A stretch of 64,000 nucleotides of DNA from Rhodopseudomonas pseudopalustris (lineage in GTDB: Bacteria > Pseudomonadota > Alphaproteobacteria > Rhizobiales > Xanthobacteraceae), in the NCBI RefSeq assembly GCF_900110435.1, contig NZ_FODT01000010.1, positions 115,931 through 179,930 on the forward strand, written 5' to 3'. Every line of letters begins with the position of its first letter. Positions within the stretch are counted from its first letter, which is position 1. Below are positions 29,389 through 38,222 of the stretch, piece after piece. A model generated the notes under the pieces. The model was not told where the DNA came from. It saw nothing but the letters and a program-made list of their open reading frames with translations, and made no database searches. Both the position numbers and the translations under genes were made by a program.

Positions 29389-30476
29389 GCAAGGTCACCC
29401 GACTGCAAACGCCTGCGGCGGCGACGCTGCGCCAACCCGCCGAACTGATCGCGCAGGGCTTGGTGCCGGCCGACGCGCAGGACGATCTCGAGCAGATCGC
29501 GCAGCGCTACGCGATCGCGGTGACGCCCGACATCGCAGCGCTGATCGATCCGGACGACCCGGACGATCCGATCGCGCGGCAGTACATCCCGCGCGCCGAG
29601 GAGCTGGCGACGCTTCCGATCGAGCGCGACGATCCGATCGGCGATGGCGCCCATTCGCCGGTTGAAGGTATCGTGCATCGCCATCGCGACCGCGTGCTGC
29701 TCAAGCTGGTGCATGTCTGCGCGGTGTATTGCCGGTTCTGTTTCCGCCGCGAGATGGTCGGGCCGGGCAAGGACAATTCGCTGTCGGGCGACGCGACCGC
29801 AGCGGCGCTCGGCTACATCCGCGCGCATCCGGAAATCTGGGAAGTGATCCTGACCGGCGGCGATCCCTTGATGCTGTCGCCGCGCAGGCTCGCCGACATC
29901 ATGGCCGAGCTGGCGACGATCGATCATGTCAGGATCATCCGCTTCCATACGCGGCTGCCTGTGGCCGAGCCGGCGCGGATCAGTGCGGAGCTGGTGCGGG
30001 CCTTGCGGGTCGAGGGCAAGACGGTGTGGGTGGCGCTCCATGCCAATCATCCGCGCGAGCTCACCGCGGCTGCGCGGGCGGCGTGCGCGCGCATCATCGA
30101 CGCCGGCATCCCGATGGTCAGCCAATCGGTGTTGCTGGCCGGCGTCAATGACGACGCAGCCACGCTGGAAGCGCTGATGCGCACCTTCGTCGAATGCCGG
30201 ATCAAGCCGTATTACCTGCATCATGGCGATCTCGCGCCGGGCACCGCGCATCTGCGCACCAGCCTCGCGGAAGGGCAGGCGCTGATGCGAGCGCTGCGCG
30301 GCCGCGTCTCCGGTCTGTGCCAGCCCGAATACGTGCTCGACATTCCGGGCGGCTACGGCAAAGCACCGGTTGGCCCCAACTATTTGGCCGCGGATGATGG
30401 AACGGCAGCGGATTCGCGCTATCGTGTCTCCGACTATTGCGGCGACGTCCATCTGTATCCGCCCAAGCCGGCTTGA
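29385..30476 (+). CDS. epmB: EF-P beta-lysylation protein, lysine 2,3-aminomutase family
   Basis: EpmB converts L-alpha-lysine to (R)-beta-lysine for EpmA. The 363-residue radical SAM enzyme has its cluster cysteines in CAVYCRFCFR at residues 112, 116 and 119, followed by ILTGGDPLMLSP. The PLP lysine probably lies in GGYGKAPVGPNY near the C-terminus. ATG 29385 overlaps the epmA stop. The substrate assignment rests on its position beside epmA and efp, since true lysine aminomutases share these motifs. Confidence 0.92.
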   Translation: MSKVTRLQTPAAATLRQPAELIAQGLVPADAQDDLEQIAQRYAIAVTPDIAALIDPDDPDDPIARQYIPRAEELATLPIERDDPIGDGAHSPVEGIVHRHRDRVLLKLVHVCAVYCRFCFRREMVGPGKDNSLSGDATAAALGYIRAHPEIWEVILTGGDPLMLSPRRLADIMAELATIDHVRIIRFHTRLPVAEPARISAELVRALRVEGKTVWVALHANHPRELTAAARAACARIIDAGIPMVSQSVLLAGVNDDAATLEALMRTFVECRIKPYYLHHGDLAPGTAHLRTSLAEGQALMRALRGRVSGLCQPEYVLDIPGGYGKAPVGPNYLAADDGTAADSRYRVSDYCGDVHLYPPKPA

Positions 30477-30507
30477 GCGACCGAGAGCCGCAAGCGGAGG
30501 ACGGCAA

Positions 30508-30669
30508 CTGCAACGTCGAGAACGCGTTGTAGCTGGGATTCCCGCCGTGCTGGTCGCGGCAGGAACCTGGCTGCTGACGACGATGGCGGAGGTGCGCAAG
30601 GTGCAGGACTGTGCCGGGCAGGGCCGCCGTAACTTCGAGGCGATCGCGCTGCCGGAACGCAGCCGATAG
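30508..30669 (+). CDS. Possible small single-pass membrane protein
   Basis: The frame encodes about 53 residues: a basic start, a hydrophobic helix GIPAVLVAAGTWLLTTMA, then VRKVQDCAGQGRRNFEAIALP. Small proteins with a helix followed by 'xRxVQxCxxxGRRN' are common in Bradyrhizobiaceae as I recall them. There is no in-frame ATG in the right place; CTG 30508 lies seven bases after GGAGG, and GTG 30547 is the alternative. It lies between epmB and the Gly-rich protein. Confidence 0.35.
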   Translation: MQRRERVVAGIPAVLVAAGTWLLTTMAEVRKVQDCAGQGRRNFEAIALPERSR

Positions 30670-30695
30670 ACGCCTCTCTCTGAAGGAGGCGTTCC

Positions 30696-31013
30696 ATGAA
30701 AAGACTCATCATCGCGACCACGATTTTCACCTTGGCCAACGGCGTGTTCGCGGTTGCGCAGACCGGGTCCGGCGGCACGGGCGGTGCTGGTTCGGGCGGG
30801 ATGAGCGGCGGCGCCGGCGGTCTCGGCGGTCCAGCCAATCCCACGGTGCCGCCGGCGTTGACGCCCGACCAGCGCGTCACCGGCCAGGCGCCGATCGGTC
30901 ATCGCCAGCCGCGCCGCTCCGATCCAGGTAGCGCAGGCAGCGATATCGGCCAGGTCGATCCGGCCGACGCAGCGCTCGACCGCAAGATCAAGAGCATCTG
31001 CCGCGGCTGCTGA
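30696..31013 (+). CDS. Small exported glycine-rich protein
   Basis: The 105-residue protein has a cleavable signal peptide (about 1-21), a mature N-terminus of Gly/Ser repeats, a Pro-rich middle with LTPDQRVTGQAPIGHRQPRR, and a basic end IKSICRGC. GAAGGAGG precedes the ATG, so the gene is likely real. Function unknown. It converges on the HdeD-like gene, 28 bases away. Confidence 0.7.
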   Translation: MKRLIIATTIFTLANGVFAVAQTGSGGTGGAGSGGMSGGAGGLGGPANPTVPPALTPDQRVTGQAPIGHRQPRRSDPGSAGSDIGQVDPADAALDRKIKSICRGC

Positions 31014-31041
31014 GCCGCGGCCGTTCTCGACGCTTCGGTCG

Positions 31042-31617
31042 TCAGGTCTTGTTGCGGGCGGCGAGTGCCAGCGCGATCAGCGACGATCCGCCGAACACCA
31101 GATTGATGCCGACCAGAAGGCCGATCACCCAGGCTGCGGTGCCGGGCCATCCGGAAATAATGATGAACGCCACAAGGATGTCGATGACGCCGGCGGCGAG
31201 CATCCAGCCCCAGCGCTCGGACAATCGTCCGCGATGCTGCAGCGCGTACATGATGGTGGCGACGCCTTCGGCGAGGAAGTAGATCCCAACGACGAAGGTC
31301 AGCGTCACGATGCCTTGCACCGGCATCGCGATCAGAATGATGCCGGCGATCACCGCAAGAATGGCGGAAGCCAGCGACCACCAGAAACCCGGCGCCTGCC
31401 GCGCCCAGAAGCTGAGGACGATGCCGGCCACGCCGCTGACCAGGAACATCCAGCCGAGCACGATGGCGATCGCGAGGCTCGCCAGCAGCGGCAGCACGAT
31501 CGCGGCAAATCCGAGGATCAACAGCAGGATGCCTTCGATCAGATAGGCCTTCCAATGCTTGCGGATGGTGGCGTCGACCGTGGCCTGCAGCCGGTTCGGG
31601 TCGTCTGAGAGCGTCAT
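31042..31617 (-). CDS. HdeD-family acid-resistance-type membrane protein
   Basis: ATG 31617 gives 191 residues with about six transmembrane helices arranged in three hairpins; the repeating pattern ILLLILGFAAIVLPL and GVIDILVAFIIISGWPGTA is typical of HdeD/DUF308. E. coli HdeD contributes to acid resistance at high cell density; the mechanism is unknown. A near-consensus EcfG-type promoter lies upstream, which would fit a general-stress gene. The frame is open further upstream but GGAGATTCCC-type spacing supports this start. Confidence 0.85.
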   Translation of the reverse strand: MTLSDDPNRLQATVDATIRKHWKAYLIEGILLLILGFAAIVLPLLASLAIAIVLGWMFLVSGVAGIVLSFWARQAPGFWWSLASAILAVIAGIILIAMPVQGIVTLTFVVGIYFLAEGVATIMYALQHRGRLSERWGWMLAAGVIDILVAFIIISGWPGTAAWVIGLLVGINLVFGGSSLIALALAARNKT

Positions 31618-31661
31618 GGGAATCTCCTGTGCCGTGAACACGGCGGAACCATACCCTGCGC

Positions 31662-31686
31662 AACGTATCGCGGCGCAAAATGTTCG
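31662..31686 (-). promoter_or_regulatory. EcfG-like promoter for the HdeD-family gene
   Basis: Read on the minus strand, CGAAC is followed after exactly 16 bases by CGTT; the alphaproteobacterial general-stress sigma factor consensus is GGAAC-N16/17-CGTT, so there is one mismatch. The implied start of transcription is about 38 bases before ATG 31617. Confidence 0.4.
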
Positions 31687-31919
31687 GCGGTATTTTGCCC
31701 CGTCGGCCCTGCCGCCAAGGCCGCGCCAGCCATACCTGGCACTGTCGTTATTGTCGGGTAAACGAGACACGCCTTGACGGACCCTCGGGGCGCAATGCGG
31801 GCAGGGCGCATCTGGCGCGGCCTGGTGATTCGACCGGGCATGCTGCCCGTCGATGGACGCCCGGGAATCAGTTAGTTGTTGGCGGACAGGTTGGTTTTTC
31901 TCCGACCGGAGCAGATGCG

Positions 31920-31985
31920 ATGATCCCATCCTTGTTGCAGCTGGTCGCGCTCGGCTTTGCGATCACGGTGTTCGTTTTTGCCTAA
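31920..31985 (+). CDS. Possible 21-residue membrane peptide
   Basis: ATG 31920 opens a frame for MIPSLLQLVALGFAITVFVFA, which would be one hydrophobic helix with almost no loops. GGAG lies about eight bases upstream. Length alone gives little support. Confidence 0.3.
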   Translation: MIPSLLQLVALGFAITVFVFA

Positions 31986-32194
31986 GCCGGAAGACGCTTC
32001 GGCGTGAGCCACGCGTTCAGGACGACGCGCAGCGCCGCCGCTGGGCGCGTTGCTGTCGGACGCCTCGCGATTGATCGGCTCGGCAGCGGATGGCTTGCTC
32101 TGTGTCAACCTTCGTCGATGCGATCGATGGCATGATGAGCGACATACGATCGGCTTGCCGCCGGTCGCTTTCTTTTTAAGTGGGCGAGGGCTTC

Positions 32195-32431
32195 ATGGGC
32201 CAGCAACGACGGCCGGCGTGCACGGGATGCGGAGAGCGGACTGCGCTGGCGCGGATTTCCCCAATCGAGAGCATTCACGAACTGCGCACCTTCGAATGCG
32301 TGCGCTGCGGCCAGGTCGACCGCTACGCCGTCAAGGCCGACCCGCGATCCTATTGGGTGCTGTTGCGCGATCTGAGCAATCCGGTGGAGTCTGAGGCGTT
32401 GGACGCCGGCTGCAGTGGAAACGCCAGGTGA
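32195..32431 (+). CDS. Small zinc-ribbon protein
   Basis: The 78-residue protein has two CxxC pairs, CTGCGERTALARI near residue 8 and FECVRCGQVDRY about 30 residues later, which together form a probable zinc ribbon. A tail with SYWVLLRDLSNPVE follows. ATG 32195 is preceded by GCGAGGG. Such proteins are frequent hypotheticals in rhizobia; a nucleic-acid or protein-binding role is only a guess. Confidence 0.6.
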   Translation: MGQQRRPACTGCGERTALARISPIESIHELRTFECVRCGQVDRYAVKADPRSYWVLLRDLSNPVESEALDAGCSGNAR

Positions 32432-32659
32432 TGTAAAGCGTATCGGAAAGCTAAAATCGCCCAAGTCCTTAGGGTCCAACCCGGGCCCGATGGAGCAGCA
32501 CCGCTCTACATGTACGTCCTCGCATTTCCCGTCGTTCCCGTGGATCGCGGCGAACCAGCTTCGTATGCATGGCGGTTCCTTGCCGAGACGCCGCGTGTAA
32601 CGAGTTCGTCCTTCAGGCTGCTGCACCGACTACGCGCCGCCCGTATATCCGAGGGACTT

Positions 32660-33038
32660 ATGAAGAATGGCAAGGCAGTTGTCCTCGTGGTCGAAGACGG
32701 CGCCATGATTTGAATGGGCGCCCTGGATCTGGTGCTGGCTGCCGGCTACGAAGCGCTGGAAGCGCGCAATGCGGACGAGGCAATTCGCGTGCTTGAAACG
32801 CGCGACGACGTCGACCTGGTTTTCACCGACGTTCAGATGCCTGGCACCATGAACGGCATCAAGCTGTCGCACTACATCCGCGATCGGTGGGTGGCCGCCG
32901 GTTAAGCTGATCGTGGCGTCAGGCGACGCCATCCTCGAGGAGAGCAGCCTGCCGACCGGAAGCAGATTCTTCTCGAAGCCCTACGATGAACACACCATCA
33001 CAGACGCGATGGTGCGGCTGTTTTCGAGCGAAACCTGA
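32660..33038 (+). pseudogene. Decayed single-domain (CheY-like) response regulator
   Basis: Reading from ATG 32660 gives VVLVVEDGAMI, then TGA at 32711, then the same frame continues MGALDLVLAAGYEALEARNA and VDLVFTDVQMPG with the phospho-acceptor Asp region. At 32887-32894 GTGG is tandemly duplicated; removing one copy restores RDRWPPVKLIV, then SRFFSKPYDE with the conserved Lys-Pro, up to TGA 33038. Without both lesions the gene would encode 124 residues, the size of a receiver-only regulator. The stop most simply arose from CGA. VVEDGAMI also lacks the usual second acidic residue (EDE/EDD). Confidence 0.85.
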
Positions 33039-33252
33039 TCGGCGGCACTCGTCGGCGCGTTTCTCAGTGTCCCGGATTGCGCTGATACCAGCAACATTGT
33101 CCCCGAAATCACGCGCGACTACCGTCCCTTCGGCCGACATTCGGAACGTTGCGACAGCCGAATGATGACTCAAAGAAGGATTGCAATTGAGGCGCGACCA
33201 GGTTCCTTGTATGCATTCACGCATGGCGTAAGGACGTATGGGCGGATGAGAG

Positions 33253-34071
33253 ATGGCGTTATCTGTCGACCGGAGGCTGATCTACGACCTTGGGCTTCAC
33301 GAAGGACACGACACTCGGTACTATCTGGATAAGGGGTTCCGGGTTGTCGCCCTGGATGCCAACCCTCGTTTCTGCGAAATGGGACGGGCATCGTTCGCGA
33401 ACAAGGACTGCGTTGTCGTTGAGCGAGCTTTGTATTCCGAAGCAAATAGCGAAGTCACTTTTTATGTTCGTGACGACTCCGATGGCTGGAGTAGCGTGTT
33501 CCAGGGTGTCGCCGAGCGTGATGGTCGGTCGAGCACTACCGTACGCGTGAAGACGACGACCCTCTCGGAGTTATTCGAAGCGTACGGGGTGCCATACTAC
33601 GTCAAGTGCGATATTGAGGGCGCGGATACTATTTTCGCCTCCCAACTGGTCGGGGATGGACGGCTCCCTCCCTTCGTCTCAGTGGAAATCGACAGTCTGG
33701 AAGTTCCGGAAAAGCTTCGAGCCGCTGGGTATGATCGATTTCAGATCGTAAATCAGGCGCACCTTTCGCTTTACCGATCGCCCAAGCCGGCGCGAGAGGG
33801 GCGTTATGTTCCGATCACGTTCCACGGCAAGATGAGCGGTCCCTTTGGGCGTGAATTGCCTCGAAGACGTTGGGTTACCTTCGAACAGGCAGCAGCTCAG
33901 TTCCGCACATATGAGGCTCTACCGAAATTGAGTTGGCTGCGACGCAAGGTCCTCCGGCGCTGGGGAAAGTTGACCCATCGCGGATGGCTGATCGGACAAA
34001 GTTGGCTGGACCTGCACGCGACAACCGTCGCAGAGCTTGGACGAACCGCCGATCTCCCTTGTCACGATTAG
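33253..34071 (+). CDS. FkbM-family methyltransferase
   Basis: The 272-residue protein starts with the SAM-binding block LIYDLGLHEGHDTRYYLDKG and has VVALDANPRFCE, then VKTTTLSELFEAYGVPYYVKCDIEGAD, the typical FkbM pattern. FkbM domains O-methylate sugars or polyketides and are common in surface polysaccharide islands. Base composition is lower in GC than the flanking core genes and codon use is more mixed, suggesting acquisition. No glycosyltransferase is adjacent. The stop codon falls at the edge of a palindromic repeat. Confidence 0.82.
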   Translation: MALSVDRRLIYDLGLHEGHDTRYYLDKGFRVVALDANPRFCEMGRASFANKDCVVVERALYSEANSEVTFYVRDDSDGWSSVFQGVAERDGRSSTTVRVKTTTLSELFEAYGVPYYVKCDIEGADTIFASQLVGDGRLPPFVSVEIDSLEVPEKLRAAGYDRFQIVNQAHLSLYRSPKPAREGRYVPITFHGKMSGPFGRELPRRRWVTFEQAAAQFRTYEALPKLSWLRRKVLRRWGKLTHRGWLIGQSWLDLHATTVAELGRTADLPCHD

Positions 34072-34107
34072 AGCAGGATGACGTCTCTTCGAATCGTCAT
34101 CCTGCTC
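34071..34107. repeat. Dispersed palindrome GAGCAGGATGACG ... CGTCATCCTGCTC
   Basis: Thirteen-base perfect inverted arms (34071-34083 and 34095-34107) enclose 11 bases containing TTCGAAT. This 'agcaggatgac ... gtcatcctgctc' unit is a recurring intergenic repeat in Bradyrhizobium relatives (recalled). Here it could also terminate the FkbM transcript. Confidence 0.65.
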
Positions 34108-34757
34108 TGGATTCTGAGCCCCCGCGGTTCCGGCCACCTTTTTGGTTCTGACGATCCGTTTGGGCATCAGCTCATCCTTCTTGGACAGCCTCAGAGCCTT
34201 CCAGATCTCTCTTCAACTAGCCGAGCGGTTTGTCGACCATCCCGTTGGGATCGCGGGCCATGCGCGAGGACGAGGACTGTCGGGGAGTTTGAAGCGGAAG
34301 TTGACCAGCTATTCCGCCATACGAGATGCGTCATTCGCGCGGCCATAATTGCAATATAATTCTAGATATCACCGAAGGCTCCGGTGCGAAAAAAATCCTC
34401 TTCCGTCGCGTGCGTTTGTCGGAGGTTCGGGGCGCCGGAGGGACTCGTATTACCCCGGGCCCCAGGAGGGAGTATGATTGCCCGATACTATGATCCAGGA
34501 GCCTCACTGGATAACTTCGGCGCAATTTCTCTCGAGAACGGGCAGCCCAAATCTTTTCCGCCCTGATCGATGTTGCACGCGGCACCGAAGAAGCGCTTCG
34601 GGCGCTGAAGTGCGTTCGCGCAGTGCCGCACTGGCTCCATTCTCGGCCATCAGCATAAAAGCACCAGATATCACCACTGCTAGCCGACCCAGCAATGGCC
34701 GGAGCGGCTTGTCTTGGAGCAGTCCGTCTTGGAGCAGTCAGTTGTAGCGCTGGTTAT
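34108..34757. other. Degenerate gene-poor stretch between the FkbM gene and the autotransporter
   Basis: About 650 bases of lower GC with no intact gene. A plus-strand frame around 34530-34650 has a protein-like piece (FSRERAAQIFSALIDVARG) but begins after a stop without a start codon, so it looks like a remnant of something lost. ACTTGTCTTGGAGCAGTCCG near 34710-34730 has GTCTTGGAGCA repeated in tandem. I cannot name a parent gene. Confidence 0.45.
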
Positions 34758-37700
34758 TTACCACTGATAGCGCGCGACGCCCTTGCCCGCATAGCTGCGG
34801 GTGACGTCGGAGAACTCGCCTTCGAAGATCGCCGCGAGCGAGAAGCCGCTGCGCCACTTCACCTCGGCGGAGGCCGTGGTCAATGCGGCGTCGCTGGCCT
34901 GCCGTGCGCCGTTGACGACGAACGACGCGCCGGGCACGGACTGGAACGTGGCGGCGACGCTGCGGTCGGGATTGAACTCATGCGCCCAGGCGAAGCGACC
35001 GCGCAGGGTCAGGATGGAATCCGTCAGCGCATAGGCCTTGTCGGTGCGGACACCAAGCTCGCTGCGTGTCGAAGTGATACCCTTCGCGTCGTAGTTCAGC
35101 GCGAAGATGCCGGGACCGGACAAGACCTGCTCGCGATAGCCCGGCAGGTCGAACGCGGTGGCCTGCACCGCGGCGTAAGGCGTCGCGCCGATCTCCATCC
35201 ATGGCGTGACATAGCGGTTACCCGCCTCCAGCCGTCCGGAATAGGCATTGACGTTGAAGCGCGCCTGCAACTGGTCGATGCCGGCGACGTTGCGGTCCGT
35301 CGTCACATCCTGCCACGCATAGCTCAGCGCAGCGGTCAGATAGCTGGTCCCGATGGTGTGGCGCACGAAGCCACCGACCTGGAACAGATCCGACCGGCCG
35401 TTGCCGCTGTTGGCGACCGAGAAGGTGGTGCCGCCGCCAGACATGGCGAAGCCCGCCAGCGTGTTCGGTGAGATGCGATAATCAGCGCCGACCGCCGCGC
35501 CATAGATGCGGCTGGTGGAGGTGTTCGATCCCGTCGCAGTATTGCCATCGGTGGTCTGCGAACCGCCGAAGCCGGTCGCCCACACGTTCCAGCGCTGCGC
35601 GAACGGATCGGCTTTCACCGGCATCGCCTTACTGAACATTGCGTAGGCGCTGCGCGGCGAATGCTCTTCGACATAGGATGAGACGCGCGCCGACGGCGAG
35701 ACGCTCTCGCTTCGGCCTGCCGCGAACGGATCGATCATCGCGCCCATGAACAGGTTCATCGCATCGAAAGTCGTCTGCTGCGATCCGACGCTGGTCTCGC
35801 CTGACGCCTGCGAAAGACCGGCCGGCGTCAGCGCGCCGAACACGATCGGGATTGCGCCGCCGGCGTTGAAGGCATTGATCACGGCGTTGCCGACATTGCG
35901 CTGGTTCTGATTCAGCGGCGTAAAGACCGGAGCCGTCGGATTTGTCGGCTCCGGCTTCGGCTCCGGCGTATAGTTCAGCGCCAGGTTGAGATACACGTTG
36001 TTGGCGTCGTAGCCGAGAGAGGTATGGAAGTTCGTCGGCAGGTTGGTGGTCTTCACCGTCGGGTCGAAGGTGCCGATCCGGCCGTCTGTCGTGGTCAGAA
36101 TGGTGTAGGTCTTGCTGATATAGCTGCCATTGGCGAACACGGCATTCACCGTCGCGCCGCTGTCGATCGTCACCATGCCGGGCGAATTCAATCCGGTGAC
36201 CACCTTGGAAAAGGATGCCGTCAATGGATCGATCGTCACACTGTAGAAGGCGCCGGACTGGAAGGCGAGCGAGCCCTCGACGATGGTAGAGCTTCCCGGC
36301 GTGCCATCACCGGGCTTGAACGTGCCGCCGCTGTAAATGGTGACTGAAGGCGCAACGATGATGCCGGCTCCCGTCAGCGTGGCGCCATCATACACGCCCA
36401 CCGACGAGGTCCCCGTGATCGTGCCCCGCACATCGAGTGTGCCGCCATTCACAACGGTGGCGCCGCTATATCTGTTGATGCCCTGCAGCGTCGTCGTGCC
36501 GTCCTCCGTGGTCAGGCTGGCGGTGCCGCCGAGATCCTTGATGGTGCCGCCGTTCGAAAACACGGACGCATTCAGATTGCCGTTCTGAAGCATGCCGCTG
36601 TAGAGATTCACCCTGGATTGCGTCTGGGTGGTGGTGCCAAGATCGAGCGTGCCGCTATGGACGGTCGTCGTACTGGTTGCATTTCCCAACGTACCGGCAC
36701 CTGAAAGCTTCAGCGTGCCGTCGTTGATGACCGTGCCGCCGGAATATGTATTGGCGGCAGAGAATGTGATCGTGCCTGACCAGTCCTTTGTGATCGTTCC
36801 GCCGCCGGTGATGACATTGTCGATCACCGTACCGCCCGGTAGGCCGGGTACACCATACAGCCACAATGCTGCATTGGATCCGAGGTTGATGTTGCCGGAC
36901 AATTGCGACGTCGGGCCGGTAAAGCGCAAAGCACTCCGGCCATCCGTGAAGTTGATGGCGTTCGCCTGCGTCACGGAATCGCCGCTCATGCCGCCGGCGA
37001 TGCTGCCGCCGGCGAGCATCGTGACGTCCATCGACGCGCCCTCCAGGCCGACCCCGCCGAGACCAGCGGTGCGGAGACCATTGAGGCCGCCATTCGCGCC
37101 CGTAGCACCGCCGTTGCCGCCGGAGACGCTGTTGCCGATGATCACCTGCTTGTTTGCAGTGTTCGTGAACCGCAGACCTACGCCACCGCTACCGCCGCTG
37201 CCAGCAGCGGCGTCATTGAGAGCGTCGCCTCCGGCGCCACCGGAGCCGCCATAGACAGAGGTGGTCAGCGTGCCGAGGAGGCCGGATCCCGTAACTACAG
37301 CACCATAGCCACCGGCTCCGCCGCCGCCAGCCTCGGCAGCATCGTGATCTATTGGACTTGTATCACCCAAGCCTCCCTTGCCGCCGGCACCACCTCTGAC
37401 ACCCGATGTCGGCAGGGCGGCTCCGACATAGCCGTGGGCACCACCGCCGCCACCGCTTCCAAACCCCCAAAAGTCCATGGAACCGGCAGCACCGTCAGCG
37501 CCGGGAGTGGAGCCTCCTGCTCCCCCCGCATCGTATAGGCTTGTACCGCCTTGGCCGCCGGTCGTTCCAGCGCCGCCGCCGCCGCCGCCGCAACATCCTG
37601 AGCCATCCTCGCCGGGCGATCCCGGGTCCGTCAACTGATCATCGCCACCCCTTGCGACCCAGTGGGCATAGTGTCCCGATGCGCCGCCCCCGGCGAATGC

Positions 37701-37817
37701 TGGCGCTGTGAGCGCCGTGCTGAAAAGGAGAGCGGCGGCAAAGCCACTGATGCGAAGGGTCCGATGAATGACTTTGTCAGCGTCCAGAGCTATCACCCGC
37801 AGTTCGGAAATCCCCAT
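34758..37817 (-). CDS. Classical (type Va) autotransporter, outer-membrane beta-barrel domain protein
   Basis: The 1019-residue protein has an extended N-region followed by a signal peptide ending about residue 42 (TALTAPAFA). A Gly/Ala-rich first third follows, then several passenger-associated repeats of the type TYSGGTVINDGTLKLSG, RYSGATVVNGGTLDV and SGGTFKPGDG, which build a right-handed beta-helix. From about residue 738 (WNVWATGFGG) to the end is the autotransporter barrel, closing with aromatic YQW. The passenger is likely surface-exposed or released; a protease or adhesin function is not visible. It is divergent from a hybrid sensor kinase. Confidence 0.9.
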   Translation of the reverse strand: MGISELRVIALDADKVIHRTLRISGFAAALLFSTALTAPAFAGGGASGHYAHWVARGGDDQLTDPGSPGEDGSGCCGGGGGGAGTTGGQGGTSLYDAGGAGGSTPGADGAAGSMDFWGFGSGGGGGAHGYVGAALPTSGVRGGAGGKGGLGDTSPIDHDAAEAGGGGAGGYGAVVTGSGLLGTLTTSVYGGSGGAGGDALNDAAAGSGGSGGVGLRFTNTANKQVIIGNSVSGGNGGATGANGGLNGLRTAGLGGVGLEGASMDVTMLAGGSIAGGMSGDSVTQANAINFTDGRSALRFTGPTSQLSGNINLGSNAALWLYGVPGLPGGTVIDNVITGGGTITKDWSGTITFSAANTYSGGTVINDGTLKLSGAGTLGNATSTTTVHSGTLDLGTTTQTQSRVNLYSGMLQNGNLNASVFSNGGTIKDLGGTASLTTEDGTTTLQGINRYSGATVVNGGTLDVRGTITGTSSVGVYDGATLTGAGIIVAPSVTIYSGGTFKPGDGTPGSSTIVEGSLAFQSGAFYSVTIDPLTASFSKVVTGLNSPGMVTIDSGATVNAVFANGSYISKTYTILTTTDGRIGTFDPTVKTTNLPTNFHTSLGYDANNVYLNLALNYTPEPKPEPTNPTAPVFTPLNQNQRNVGNAVINAFNAGGAIPIVFGALTPAGLSQASGETSVGSQQTTFDAMNLFMGAMIDPFAAGRSESVSPSARVSSYVEEHSPRSAYAMFSKAMPVKADPFAQRWNVWATGFGGSQTTDGNTATGSNTSTSRIYGAAVGADYRISPNTLAGFAMSGGGTTFSVANSGNGRSDLFQVGGFVRHTIGTSYLTAALSYAWQDVTTDRNVAGIDQLQARFNVNAYSGRLEAGNRYVTPWMEIGATPYAAVQATAFDLPGYREQVLSGPGIFALNYDAKGITSTRSELGVRTDKAYALTDSILTLRGRFAWAHEFNPDRSVAATFQSVPGASFVVNGARQASDAALTTASAEVKWRSGFSLAAIFEGEFSDVTRSYAGKGVARYQW

Positions 37818-38222
37818 GCTCTACCCCAATCACGCTGGTGCGCCCCGCATCCGCGAGCGTCTCCTTGAGAGTCGAATTCTTGATTCCGACTCGATTGAAC
37901 TCTGCTTACCTCCCGTCATGTCAGATTTGTCCGGCCATCTGGTCGCGCGTTGTAAATGGATGTAAAGACGCCGCTCGTCTCTGCCCGTCATCCCCATCAT
38001 TGTGAATGCGATTGCATGCCGGCACTTGTGCCGCGGGCGGCTGCGTGTTTCACAGCGACTTGCGTCCTCTTCTCGAATACAGCGCGCATGTCAAAGGCCG
38101 CTATTGGCAAAGCCCTGTCTGACCTCCATGCGATGTCGATCATTTCGGAATACGTTCGCGCAGGAGACAAACAGGGGACGCATTTTCTGCGGCCTGAACG
38201 CCTGTCGCCCTGGCAAGTGCGT
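37818..38222. other. Divergent region between the autotransporter and the sensor kinase
   Basis: About 400 bases, AT-richer than the genome average. GAGTCG/CGACTC inverted arms at 37869-37874 and 37887-37892 with a 12-base spacer could be an operator. The kinase frame is open back to ATG 37956, so part of this may be coding, but the signal peptide begins only at 38223. Confidence 0.45.

Larger units (their letters stand above)
31618..32194. other. Gene-poor stretch between the HdeD-family and zinc-ribbon genes
   Basis: About 580 bases carry the HdeD upstream region and one possible tiny ORF (31920-31985, listed separately). The rest shows no protein-like frame, RNA gene or repeat that I can support. 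Confidence 0.5.

Noticed and set aside
30530..30560. EcfG-like GGCAAC-N16-CGTT near 30503-30528
   Set aside because: The -35 half differs from GGAAC, and it falls inside the possible small ORF with no gene at the right distance.
35336..37711. Several overlapping frames in the autotransporter region, including Pro/Val-rich plus-strand frames
   Set aside because: They mirror the Gly/Thr-rich autotransporter codons and have no independent start sites.
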